15,663 bases of DNA from an uncultured Acidocella sp. (GTDB lineage: Bacteria > Pseudomonadota > Alphaproteobacteria > Acetobacterales > Acetobacteraceae). The notes under the pieces were generated by a model. It was not told where the DNA came from, ran no database searches, and saw only the letters and a list, made by a program, of their open reading frames with translations. The stretch lies in assembly GCF_946222605.1 (NCBI RefSeq), contig NZ_CAMIIE010000067.1:1-15663 (forward strand), in the 5' to 3' direction. Both the position numbers and the translations under genes were made by a program. Positions 6,539 to 14,099 of the stretch are shown here, piece by piece; position 1 is the first letter of the stretch; the number at the start of each line of letters is the position of its first letter.

Positions 6539-6646
6539 TTTTTGTCACCTTTTCGCCTCCCATTTAGGCGATCTTGTGCCGTTTGCGGAGAGGGAAAGAT
6601 GACGAGGCGGGGTTAATTCAGTGTGAAGGCGGTATCAGGAGGCTCC

Positions 6647-9600
6647 TCACGCATCCTCCACCAGCTCCACCCCCGGAACCAGCTTCACCGCCTGGGCCAA
6701 ACGCGGGGAGACGTTGAAGCCGCCGGGCAGGCGCAGCTCCGGGCGCGCCGGCGTGCCGGTTTTGGGCAGCAGGATGACCTGGCCCTTGCCGCGCCCCTCG
6801 CGCTCCAGCAGGGCTTTCAGCGAGGGCACGGCGTCTTCGCGGTCCAGCCAGATTTTCAGGCCCGCCCCGGCGTCGCGGGCGGCATTGTCGAGCAGCTGGA
6901 TGTCGTTGGCGGTCAGGCGCAGCGATTCGCCGTCCAGCTTGGCTTCGGCGGAAACCAGCAAAGCGGTGCCTTCATCCAGCATTTCGCGGGAGCGGTTGAG
7001 CACCTCGGAGAAGAGCGTGACTTCGAAGCTGCCCTGCATGTCAGACAGAGTGAGCCACATCATCCGGCTGCCGGTGCGGGTGATGCGCTCTTTCTTCGCG
7101 CCCACCGTGCCGGCGAGTTTGAGGCGCGCGGTGCCGCTTTCGGCCTTGCGTTGGATGTGGCCGGAGGGGGTGACGTCGAGGCGCTTCAGCGCCTGGGCGT
7201 ACATGTCCAGCGGATGGGCGGAGATATGAAAGCCGATCGCCTCGGCCTCGAAGGCCAGGCGCTCGCTCTCCGGCCAGTCCGGCCCTTGAGGCAGGCGGAT
7301 TTTCTCCGGCTCGCCGCCGCCGAACAGGCCGATCTGCCCGCTTTCGCGCTCCGCCGCGCCGGTCTGGGCGGTGCGCATGATCATCTCCGCGGCGCCGAAG
7401 ATGCGCTGGCGGTTTTGGTCCAGGCACTCGAAGGCGCCGGCCTTGGCGAGGATTTCGAGCTGCGCGCGGGTGAGGGTTTTGGGATCGATGCGGGCGGCGA
7501 AATCGTCGATGGATTTGAACGGCTTGTCGCCACGGGCTTTGACGAGTTCCTCCATCGCCCCCATGCCGATGCGCTTGATGGCGCCGAGCGCGAAGCGGAT
7601 GGCGTAGCTGCCATCCTCCTGCAATTCCACCTGGAAATCCGGGCCGGATTTATTCACATCCGGCGGCAGCACCTTGATGCCGTTCTTCATCGCATCGGCG
7701 CGCAGCAGCGCCACCTTCTCGGTGTTGGCGATGGAGAGCGACATGCAGGCGGCGATGAAGGCCACCGGATGGTTGGCGCGCAGATAGGCGGTCTGGTAGG
7801 AGACCAGCGCGTAGGCGGCGGCGTGGGATTTGTTGAAGCCGTAATCAGCGAATTTCGCCATCAGGTCGAAAATCTCGTTGGCCTTCTCAGGCGTGAAGCC
7901 TTTCTCCGTGGCGCCCTTCAGGAAAATCTCGCGCTGCGTGTCCATCTCGGCGCGGATTTTCTTGCCCATGGCGCGGCGCAGCAGGTCAGCCCCGGCCAGC
8001 GTGTAGCCGGCCATCGCCTGGGCGATCTGCATCACCTGTTCCTGATAGACGATGATGCCGTTGGTCTCGGCCAGGATGTGATGGATGGAGGGGTCAGGCG
8101 CTTCCCAGGGGGCGCCGCGTTTGCGGTCGCAATAATCGGGGATGTTGGCCATCGGGCCGGGACGGTTGAGGGCCTGGATGGCGACCAGATCCTCGAACCG
8201 GTCCGGGCGCATCTGCGCCAGCGCGCCGCGGAAGGCGGCGGTTTCGAAGGTGAACACGCCGGCGGTGTCCGCCCGGCTGATCATGTCGTAAGTTTTCTTG
8301 TCGTCGAGCGGGATTTTGGAGATGTCCAGCTCCACACCCTGCTGGCGCATGAAATTCAGGCAGCGATCGATGATGGTCAGCGTGGTGAGGCCCAGGAAGT
8401 CGAACTTCACCAGCCCGACCTGCTCGACATATTTCATTGAATATTGGGTGACGAGCAGATCCGAGCGCGGATCTTTATAAAGCGGCACCAGCTTCACCAG
8501 CTCGCGGTCGCCGATGACCACGCCGGCGGCATGGGTTGAGGCGTGGCGGTAGAGGCCTTCGATCTGCTGGGCGATTTCCATCAGCCTGGCCAGCGCCTCG
8601 TCCGAATCGCGCATGTCCTGAAGTTTCGGCTCGCCCTCGATGGCTTCCTTCAGCGTGACGGGCTTGGCCGGGTTGTTGGGGATCAGCTCCGCCACCTTAT
8701 TGACCTGGCCATAGGGCAGGCCGAGCACGCGGCCGACATCGCGCACCGCGGCGCGGGCCTGCAGCTTACCGAAGGTGATGATCTGCGCCACCTGGTCCGC
8801 GCCATATTCGCGGACGACATATTTGATGACCTCATCGCGGCGTTCCTGGCAGAAATCGATATCGAAATCCGGCATGGAGACGCGCTCTGGGTTGAGGAAG
8901 CGCTCGAACAGCAAGGCGTAGCGCAGCGGGTTGAGATCAGTGATGCGCAGCGCCCAGGCGACCAGCGAGCCCGCACCCGAGCCACGGCCGGGGCCGACCG
9001 GGATCTGGTGATCCTTCGCCCATTGGATGAAGTCCGCGACGATCAGGAAGTAGCCGGGAAAGCCCATCTGCACGATGATGGTGAGCTCGAATTCCAGCCG
9101 GTCCCAATAGTCCTTCTGGGCGTCGCCTTCGATATTTTCGAAATCCAGGCGGGCGCGCAGCCCTTCCTCGGACATGGCGCGCAGCGTTTCTTCCTCGGTT
9201 GCGCCTTCGCGGACTTTCGGGCAGCGCGGCAGCAGCGGCTTGCGCGTGCTCGTCATCACCGTGCAGCTCTGGGCGATGGCGAGCGTGTTGTCGCAGGCAT
9301 CCGGCAGATCGGCGAAGAGTTCGCGCATCATCGCGGCGGGTTTGAACCAATGTTCGGGGGTCACACGGCGGCGGTCTTTCTCCGCCAGCACCCGGCCTTC
9401 GGCGATGCAGAGCAGCGCGTCATGCGCCTCATACATCTCGCGCTTGGCGAAGAAACATTCATTGGTGGCGACAAGCGGCAGCGCGAACTCTTCGGCCAGG
9501 AGCAGAAAGCCGGGCTCGGTGGCCTGTTCCACCGGCTCGCCATGGCGCTGGATCTCGATGGCCAGGCGGTCCGGAAAAGCGGCTTGCAGCGCGGCGAGAT

Positions 9601-10057
9601 AGGCGCGCGCCTCCTCGATCTGGCCCTCCGCCAGCAGCCGGCCGATCGGCCCCAGCGCGCCGCCGGTGAGCAGGAACAGCCCCTCGCTGAATTCGCAAAG
9701 CTGCTCGCGGGTGATTTGCGGCTTCACCGCATCGCCGGTGAGGAAGGAGAGGGAAGAGAGTTTCTGCAGATTGGCGTAGCCGGCCTCGGTTTGCGCCAGC
9801 GCCACCACCGGATCCGGCGGCAGGTTGAAGCCAGGGCGGGTGAGGGCGAGCTGGCAGCCAATGATCGGCTGCACGCCGGATTTGGTGCAGTACTGGGTGA
9901 ATTCCAGCGTGCCGAACATGTTGGAACTGTCGGTGATCGCCACCGCCGGCATGTTGTCGGCGGCGGCCAGCGCCGCCAGCTTGTCGGGCTTGATCGCGCC
10001 TTCCGAGAGCGAGTAGGCGGAATGGACGCGCAGATGCACGAAATCGGCGTGGGGCAT
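6647..10057 (-). CDS. dnaE: DNA polymerase III alpha subunit, DnaE1 type
   Basis: This is the replicative polymerase catalytic subunit, 1136 residues (E. coli: 1160). The PHP domain starts FVHLRVHSAYSLSEG, with the same HxRxH arrangement as E. coli DnaE, whose PHP is thought inactive. The palm carries the three catalytic aspartates in MPDFDIDFC (D399, D401) and VKFDFLGL (D553). VGPGRGSGAGSLVAW (354-368) is the family signature. QIGLF (908-912) fits the beta-clamp-binding motif. The OB fold lies around 978-1060 (LKLAGTVGAKKER, MMWLTLSDMQGSFEV). The ATG at 10057 has AGGAG six bases upstream. It lies 32 bp downstream of truA on the same strand and may be cotranscribed with def-fmt-truA. An ImuC/DnaE2-type assignment is unlikely given the intact E. 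coli-like PHP and clamp motif. Confidence 0.98.
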   Translation of the reverse strand: MPHADFVHLRVHSAYSLSEGAIKPDKLAALAAADNMPAVAITDSSNMFGTLEFTQYCTKSGVQPIIGCQLALTRPGFNLPPDPVVALAQTEAGYANLQKLSSLSFLTGDAVKPQITREQLCEFSEGLFLLTGGALGPIGRLLAEGQIEEARAYLAALQAAFPDRLAIEIQRHGEPVEQATEPGFLLLAEEFALPLVATNECFFAKREMYEAHDALLCIAEGRVLAEKDRRRVTPEHWFKPAAMMRELFADLPDACDNTLAIAQSCTVMTSTRKPLLPRCPKVREGATEEETLRAMSEEGLRARLDFENIEGDAQKDYWDRLEFELTIIVQMGFPGYFLIVADFIQWAKDHQIPVGPGRGSGAGSLVAWALRITDLNPLRYALLFERFLNPERVSMPDFDIDFCQERRDEVIKYVVREYGADQVAQIITFGKLQARAAVRDVGRVLGLPYGQVNKVAELIPNNPAKPVTLKEAIEGEPKLQDMRDSDEALARLMEIAQQIEGLYRHASTHAAGVVIGDRELVKLVPLYKDPRSDLLVTQYSMKYVEQVGLVKFDFLGLTTLTIIDRCLNFMRQQGVELDISKIPLDDKKTYDMISRADTAGVFTFETAAFRGALAQMRPDRFEDLVAIQALNRPGPMANIPDYCDRKRGAPWEAPDPSIHHILAETNGIIVYQEQVMQIAQAMAGYTLAGADLLRRAMGKKIRAEMDTQREIFLKGATEKGFTPEKANEIFDLMAKFADYGFNKSHAAAYALVSYQTAYLRANHPVAFIAACMSLSIANTEKVALLRADAMKNGIKVLPPDVNKSGPDFQVELQEDGSYAIRFALGAIKRIGMGAMEELVKARGDKPFKSIDDFAARIDPKTLTRAQLEILAKAGAFECLDQNRQRIFGAAEMIMRTAQTGAAERESGQIGLFGGGEPEKIRLPQGPDWPESERLAFEAEAIGFHISAHPLDMYAQALKRLDVTPSGHIQRKAESGTARLKLAGTVGAKKERITRTGSRMMWLTLSDMQGSFEVTLFSEVLNRSREMLDEGTALLVSAEAKLDGESLRLTANDIQLLDNAARDAGAGLKIWLDREDAVPSLKALLEREGRGKGQVILLPKTGTPARPELRLPGGFNVSPRLAQAVKLVPGVELVEDA

Positions 10058-10068
10058 GGAGGACTCCT

Positions 10069-10086
10069 GCGGGCAGTTTGGCCCGC
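10069..10086. other. Small GC hairpin in the truA-dnaE spacer
   Basis: GCGGGC (10069-10074) and GCCCGC (10081-10086) pair across a 6-nt loop in the 32-bp gap, ending just before the dnaE ribosome site. No T-tract follows on the minus strand, so it is not a strong terminator. It could be an RNA-processing or stability element between truA and dnaE. Confidence 0.4.
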
Positions 10087-10089
10087 GCT

Positions 10090-10851
10090 TCAGGCCAGTT
10101 CAAGCGGCGGGTCGTACGCCACGCCGGTGAAATACAGCCCTTCGGCGGGGGCGGTCTGGCCGGCCTTGGGGCGGGATTGGGCGGCCAAAATTTCCGCCAT
10201 GCGCGATTCGGGCCAGTGGCCCTCGCCGACCATCTTCAAGGAGCCGATCATGTTGCGCACCTGATGATGCAGAAAGCTCCGCGCGCGGGTTTCCATGATC
10301 ACTTTCTCGCCCTCGCGATGCACCGAGACATAATCCAGCGTGCGCATCGGGGTTTTTGCCTGGCAGGCGGAGGCGCGGAAGGAGGAGAAATCGTGATGGC
10401 CGAGCAGATGCTGCGCGGCGCGGTGCATGGCCTGCTCATCCAGCCGGGTTTTCACATGCCAGACGCGGTTCACCTCCAGCGTCGGCGGTTGCGGGCGGTT
10501 GAGGATGACATAGCGGTAAGAACGGGATTTGGCGGAGAAACGGGCATTCCAGCCCTCCGGCGCCACCCCGCAGCGCAGCACGGCGATGGGGTGCGGCTTG
10601 AGGTGAAAATTCATCGCCTCGCGGATGCGGTAGGGGGTGAAATCCGGCAGTTCGATCTGCACCATCATCGCCAGCGCATGCACCCCGGCATCGGTGCGCC
10701 CGGCCGAGATGGCTTCGGTGACCTCCGCCCCGTCGCGGATGCGCGCGGCGGCTTCCTCGATCACCTGCTGGATGGCGAGCCCGTGTTTCTGGCGCTGCCA
10801 GCCCATGAAGGGGGTGCCGTCATACTCGATCTCCAGCGCCCACAGGGTCAA
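10090..10851 (-). CDS. truA: tRNA pseudouridine38-40 synthase TruA
   Basis: TruA converts uridines 38, 39 and 40 of tRNA anticodon arms to pseudouridine. The 253-residue protein is of ordinary length. It begins WALEIEYDGTPFMGWQRQ, the standard TruA N-terminus, and has the catalytic aspartate in AGRTDAGVHA (D54). WNARFSAKSRSYRYVI and HDFSSFRASACQAKTPMRTL are further family blocks, and FLHHQVRNMIGSL lies near the C-terminus. Its ATG overlaps the fmt TGA (ATGA), so it is translationally coupled to fmt. Assignment is near certain. Confidence 0.97.
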   Translation of the reverse strand: MTLWALEIEYDGTPFMGWQRQKHGLAIQQVIEEAAARIRDGAEVTEAISAGRTDAGVHALAMMVQIELPDFTPYRIREAMNFHLKPHPIAVLRCGVAPEGWNARFSAKSRSYRYVILNRPQPPTLEVNRVWHVKTRLDEQAMHRAAQHLLGHHDFSSFRASACQAKTPMRTLDYVSVHREGEKVIMETRARSFLHHQVRNMIGSLKMVGEGHWPESRMAEILAAQSRPKAGQTAPAEGLYFTGVAYDPPLELA

Positions 10852-11753
10852 TAGAAGCGCGCCCCTTCGGGGAGTTTGGTGCCGCGCAGGAAATCGGCGG
10901 TGGACATGGCGTTTTTGCCGGCGCGTTGCAGCCTTGTGATGCGCAGCGCGCCCTCGCCGCAGGCGATGGTGAGCTTGTCGTCCAGCAGCGTGCCGGGAAT
11001 GCCTTCGCCCTCAACCACTTCGGCGGCGAGGATTTTCAGCACCATCTCCCCCATCAGCGCCAGCGCGCCGGGCCAGGGGAAGAAGGCGCGGATGCGCCGT
11101 TCCAGCTGCACAGCGGGGAGGCGGAAATCCAGCCGCGCATCCTCGCGGGAGAGTTTGGGGGCGTAGTTGGAGAGCGCGTCATCCTGCGCCTCGGGCGTGC
11201 TCGGGCTGGCAAGCTCCTCGATGATCAGCTTGGCGCCGATTTCAGCCAGCCGGTCATGCAAATCGGCGGCGGTGTCCCGCGGGCCGATCGGGGTGGCGCC
11301 CTTGCGCAGCATCGGGCCGGTATCCAGCCCGGCTTCCATCTGCATGATGGTGATGCCGGTCTCTTCATCCCCGGCCTCGATGGCGGCCTGGATGGGGGCG
11401 GCACCGCGCCAGCGCGGCAGCAGCGAGCCATGGATGTTGAGGCAACCGCGTTTGGGGGCGTCTAGAAACTCTTGCGGCAGGATCAGCCCATAGGCGGCGA
11501 CGATGGCGGCATCGAGATTAAGGGCGCGGAAAAACCCCAGCTCTTCCTCGTTGCGGCGCAGTTTCGGCGGGGTGCGCACCGGCAGGCCGAGCTCCAGGCC
11601 AGCGGCGTGGACGGGGCAGGGGGTTTCGCGCTGGCCGCGCCCGGCCGGCTTGGGCGGCTGCGCATAGACCACCGCCACCTCATGCCCGGCGGCCACCAAG
11701 GCGCGCAGGGCCGGCACGGCGAAATCCGGCGAGCCCATGAAAGCCAGCTTCAT
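10848..11753 (-). CDS. fmt: Methionyl-tRNA formyltransferase
   Basis: Fmt transfers a formyl group from 10-formyl-tetrahydrofolate to initiator Met-tRNA. The 301-residue protein starts MKLAFMGSPDFAVPAL. The catalytic residues fall at the same numbers as in E. coli: N106 and H108 in CLNIHGSLLPRWRGAAPIQ, and D144 in EAGLDTGPML. The SLLPRWRG folate-site signature is intact. The C-terminal tRNA-binding domain (about 205-301) includes RRIRAFFPWPGA. It lies 5 bp downstream of def and overlaps truA by 4 bp, forming def-fmt-truA. Confidence 0.98.
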   Translation of the reverse strand: MKLAFMGSPDFAVPALRALVAAGHEVAVVYAQPPKPAGRGQRETPCPVHAAGLELGLPVRTPPKLRRNEEELGFFRALNLDAAIVAAYGLILPQEFLDAPKRGCLNIHGSLLPRWRGAAPIQAAIEAGDEETGITIMQMEAGLDTGPMLRKGATPIGPRDTAADLHDRLAEIGAKLIIEELASPSTPEAQDDALSNYAPKLSREDARLDFRLPAVQLERRIRAFFPWPGALALMGEMVLKILAAEVVEGEGIPGTLLDDKLTIACGEGALRITRLQRAGKNAMSTADFLRGTKLPEGARFY

Positions 11754-11758
11754 CGCGC

Positions 11759-12301
11759 TCAGCCCTTGGCCTTCTGCTGCTTGGCCAGCTTGCGCAGGAG
11801 CATATTGCGCTTCAGCGCCGAGAGATAATCCACGAACAGCACGCCGTTGAGATGGTCGATCTCATGCTGCAGGCAGGCGGAGAGCAGCCCCTCGGCCTCG
11901 ATTTCCTGCTTGACACCCTGCAGATCCTGGTAGCGCACCTTCACCCGCGCCGGGCGGGTGACTTCCGCATAGAGCTCGGGTATGGAGAGGCAGCCTTCCT
12001 CTTGCGTGGCGAGTTCATCGGACTTGGCGATGATTTCCGGGTTGATCAAGGCGAGCGGGGCCGGCTCGTCCTTCGGCGCGACATCGACGACGATGACCCG
12101 CAGCAGAGAGTTGATCTGGTTGGCGGCGAGGCCGATGCCCGGCGCCTTGTACATGGTGGCGAACATCGAGGGCACCAGAGCGCGCACCGCGTCCGCATCG
12201 CCGGGCTGCACCGCGCGCGCGACCTTGCGCAGCACGGATTCGGGATAGATCATGATCGGCAGCAGCGGCGCGTCGGTTTGTATCTCTGACATGCCACGCA
12301 T
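11759..12301 (-). CDS. def: Peptide deformylase
   Basis: This metalloenzyme removes the N-formyl group from nascent proteins and functionally pairs with Fmt, encoded next. The three conserved motifs are present: GIGLAANQ, EEGCLSIPE (metal ligand C104) and QHEIDHLNG (H146, catalytic E147, H150), numbering from the ATG at 12301. I prefer that start (MRGMSEIQ, 180 residues) because GGGGGA lies four bases upstream. The ATG at 12292 would give 177 residues with a poorer ribosome site. An ATG at 12364 would add unrelated sequence overlapping the divergent heat-shock promoter. The lysine-rich tail (KLAKQQKAKG) is unremarkable. It is the first gene of the leftward group and diverges from the Hsp20 gene. 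Confidence 0.97.
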   Translation of the reverse strand: MRGMSEIQTDAPLLPIMIYPESVLRKVARAVQPGDADAVRALVPSMFATMYKAPGIGLAANQINSLLRVIVVDVAPKDEPAPLALINPEIIAKSDELATQEEGCLSIPELYAEVTRPARVKVRYQDLQGVKQEIEAEGLLSACLQHEIDHLNGVLFVDYLSALKRNMLLRKLAKQQKAKG

Positions 12302-12335
12302 GTAATCCCCCGCGCGGCGGGCTGCAACGCGCCCT

Positions 12336-12364
12336 CTTGCATCGCTGTGAAACCGTGCCAACAT
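12336..12364 (+). promoter_or_regulatory. Candidate heat-shock (RpoH) promoter for Hsp20
   Basis: CTTG (12336-12339) and CCAACAT (12358-12364) are separated by 18 bp, resembling the alphaproteobacterial RpoH pattern (CTTG, 17-18 bp, then CC-rich -10). Transcription would start near 12371, leaving a leader of about 57 nt. The -10 is only a partial match. The Hsp20 function downstream makes an RpoH promoter plausible. Confidence 0.4.
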
Positions 12365-12367
12365 GAA

Positions 12368-12427
12368 GACCCGGATGCCTCGAACGAGGGTCCTTAACCG
12401 CTTCGCTCATTTGGGGGAGCCTTGACC
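12368..12427 (+). promoter_or_regulatory. Possible RNA thermometer (ROSE-like) in Hsp20 leader
   Basis: The leader can form a hairpin at 12368-12392 (GACCC with GGGTC, or CCTC with GAGG inside). Immediately before the Shine-Dalgarno sequence GGGGGAG (12413-12419) is TTCGCT (12402-12407), which contains the U(U/C)GCU motif of ROSE thermometers. GCTC (12405-12408) can pair with GAGC (12417-12420), partly masking the ribosome site. ROSE elements commonly control alphaproteobacterial small heat-shock genes. The pairing seen by eye is short, so this is a candidate only. Confidence 0.35.
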
Positions 12428-12880
12428 ATGACGACACGCGTTTTCACCTCGCCCTTGTTTCTCGGTTTCGATCATCTGGAACAGATGATCGAGCGTGCGG
12501 CGAAAAATTCCTCGGACGGGTATCCGCCTTACAATATCGAGCAGCTCAGCCCGGTTTCGCTGCGCATCACCCTCGCGGTGGCCGGATTTACCATGGATGA
12601 CCTGCAAATTACCCTGGAAGATAACCAATTAGTAATACGTGGGCGCCAGACTGACGATGGCCAGGGGCGGGTGTTCCTGCATCGGGGCATCGCGGCGCGG
12701 CAGTTTCAGCGGGCTTTCGTGATCGCCGAAGGGATCGAGGTGAAGGGCGCGTGGCTGGATAATGGCCTGCTGCATGTGGATCTGATCCGCCCGGTGCCGC
12801 AGCCGGTGGTGAAGACCATCCCGATCGCGCGTGGCCAGGGCAAGGTGACCGCCCCGACCCGCATGGTGGATGGGGACTGA
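12428..12880 (+). CDS. Hsp20/alpha-crystallin small heat-shock protein (IbpA-like)
   Basis: This ATP-independent holdase binds unfolding proteins in the cytoplasm. The 150-residue protein has an alpha-crystallin domain at about 34-124. Markers are LAVAGFTMDDLQITLEDNQL (49-68), VIRGRQ, the FQRAFVIAEGIEVKGAWLDN segment and GLLHVDL. The C-terminal IPI (131-133) is the I-x-I oligomerisation motif. The ATG at 12428 is chosen over the in-frame TTG at 12422 because GGGGGAG is well spaced for it. It diverges from def and precedes a DUF1150 gene by 166 bp, a pairing I know from other alphaproteobacteria. Regulation is probably heat-dependent, given the promoter and leader. Confidence 0.95.
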   Translation: MTTRVFTSPLFLGFDHLEQMIERAAKNSSDGYPPYNIEQLSPVSLRITLAVAGFTMDDLQITLEDNQLVIRGRQTDDGQGRVFLHRGIAARQFQRAFVIAEGIEVKGAWLDNGLLHVDLIRPVPQPVVKTIPIARGQGKVTAPTRMVDGD

Positions 12881-13046
12881 GCCGGCACGACGAAGGCGCG
12901 CGTGATGCAGATCAGCGCGGTATTTAGGTCAGCACGGTTGATGTGACGGAAATTTGACAGCGCCGGGCTGATCCCGACGCGAGACTATGACGTATAAAGG
13001 AACCCTGGGCCGAAAAAATCCGCCGGGGAGCCCGAAAGGATGACAG

Positions 13047-13301
13047 ATGAACATCAAAAACCATGACGGCACGACCAATTTCGTCCCAGGCACGGTCCTG
13101 GACATTCATCACATCTCGCCCGCCCAGCTGGCCCAGCTGGGAATGGAGGAGATTGCCTTCGTGAAGCCGGTGGTGACGGAACAGGGGCCTGCCTTTGCCA
13201 TTCACGCCGCCGATGGCACGCCGATCGCCATCGCCGATAATCCGCAGCTGGCGGCGGCGGCGATCATCCAGAACGACATGCTGCCGACCCTGGTGCATTG
13301 A
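13047..13301 (+). CDS. DUF1150 family protein
   Basis: This small 84-residue protein has the core LGMEEIAFVKPVV, then GPAFAIHAADGTPIAIAD and a tail ending QNDMLPTLVH, which I recognise as DUF1150. The family is largely restricted to alphaproteobacteria and has no established biochemical function; it commonly sits beside Hsp20 genes, so a stress-related role is inferred. It has no signal peptide or membrane segment. An AAGGA lies seven bases before the ATG. A perfect TTGACA at 12954-12959 in the gap after the Hsp20 gene could be a separate -35, but I see no convincing -10 at the right spacing. Cotranscription with the Hsp20 gene is equally possible. A strong terminator follows. Confidence 0.85.
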   Translation: MNIKNHDGTTNFVPGTVLDIHHISPAQLAQLGMEEIAFVKPVVTEQGPAFAIHAADGTPIAIADNPQLAAAAIIQNDMLPTLVH

Positions 13302-13349
13302 TCAGGAGACATTGATCCAGGCGCGGCGCCGCGAGGACGAATATCGAGA

Positions 13350-13390
13350 GGGCGGATCGGGCGCGGGGCGCCGATCCGCCCTTTTCGTTT
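13350..13390 (+). terminator. Rho-independent terminator after DUF1150
   Basis: A perfect 11-bp stem (GGGCGGATCGG at 13350-13360 and CCGATCCGCCC at 13371-13381) with a 10-nt loop is followed directly by TTTTCGTTT. This is a textbook intrinsic terminator on the plus strand, ending the Hsp20-DUF1150 unit and insulating hisG. Confidence 0.9.
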
Positions 13391-13439
13391 CTTCCCCTTG
13401 CTTTGAGGGGCGCGCTAGCCTCGAAGCGGGGGCGATGGT

Positions 13440-14099
13440 ATGGGCGCGGCCATGTCCATCGTGCTCGCATTGCCCAAGGGGCGTATCCTGAAGGAGGCCG
13501 GCCCCATGCTGGCCCATGCCGGCCTGGTGCCGGAGCCGGAATATACGGATGAGAATTCCCGCAAGCTGCGGTTTTCCACCAGCCATCCGGATGTGGATGT
13601 GATCCGGGTGCGCTCCTTCGATGTCGCCACCTTCGTTGCCTTCGGGGCGGCGGAGATCGGCATTTGCGGCGGCGATGTGTTGATGGAGTTCGATTATCCG
13701 GAGGTTTACGCGCCGCTGGATCTGGGCATCGGCAAATGCCGCATCTCCGTGGCCGAGCCGAAGGACGATGCCGGGCAGACCGACCTCTCCCGGGTCTCGG
13801 CCCTGCGCGTGGCCAGCAAATATCCCAACACGGCCAAGCGGCATTTCGCCCGGCGGGGCATTCAGGCGGAGATTGTCGAGCTGTCCGGCTCGATGGAGCT
13901 CGCCCCCGGGCTGGGGCTGTCGCGGCTGATCGTCGATCTGGTGCAGACCGGCAGCACGTTGAAGGCCAACGGGCTGGTGGAGACGGATGTGATCGCGCAG
14001 GTCTCCTCGAAGCTGATCGTCAACCGGGTGGCGCTGAAGACGCGGCCGGATGAGATCGGCGCCTGGATCGAGGCGTTTCGGAAGGCATTGGCGGCATGA
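13440..14099 (+). CDS. hisG: ATP phosphoribosyltransferase, short-form HisG
   Basis: HisG condenses ATP with PRPP in the first, committed step of histidine synthesis. At 219 residues (215 from the second ATG) this is the short form, which lacks the C-terminal ACT-like regulatory domain and normally needs HisZ for activity and feedback control; no hisZ is in the window. Recognisable blocks are IVLALPKGRILKEAGPML, GICGGDVLMEF and ELAPGLGLSRLIVDLVQTGS, which runs into TLKANGL, the PRPP-binding loop. The start may be ATG 13440 or ATG 13452 (MSIVLALPKG). The latter gives the usual N-terminus, but neither has a good Shine-Dalgarno sequence. The stop overlaps hisD as ATGA. Confidence 0.96.
   Translation: MGAAMSIVLALPKGRILKEAGPMLAHAGLVPEPEYTDENSRKLRFSTSHPDVDVIRVRSFDVATFVAFGAAEIGICGGDVLMEFDYPEVYAPLDLGIGKCRISVAEPKDDAGQTDLSRVSALRVASKYPNTAKRHFARRGIQAEIVELSGSMELAPGLGLSRLIVDLVQTGSTLKANGLVETDVIAQVSSKLIVNRVALKTRPDEIGAWIEAFRKALAA

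Noticed and set aside
6623..10264. Two long plus-strand open frames (605 and 573 residues) opposite dnaE.
   Set aside because: They are antisense shadows produced by high GC3. Composition is rich in Arg/Gly/His with no recognisable domain, while the minus strand encodes an unmistakable DnaE.
12954..12998. TTGACA and TATAAA as a promoter for DUF1150.
   Set aside because: The two boxes are 33 bp apart, far from the required spacing, and no -10 lies at the correct distance from the TTGACA.
13302..13439. A possible histidine attenuator leader before hisG.
   Set aside because: I found no short frame with a run of His codons. The hairpin there is a simple terminator for the preceding DUF1150 gene.
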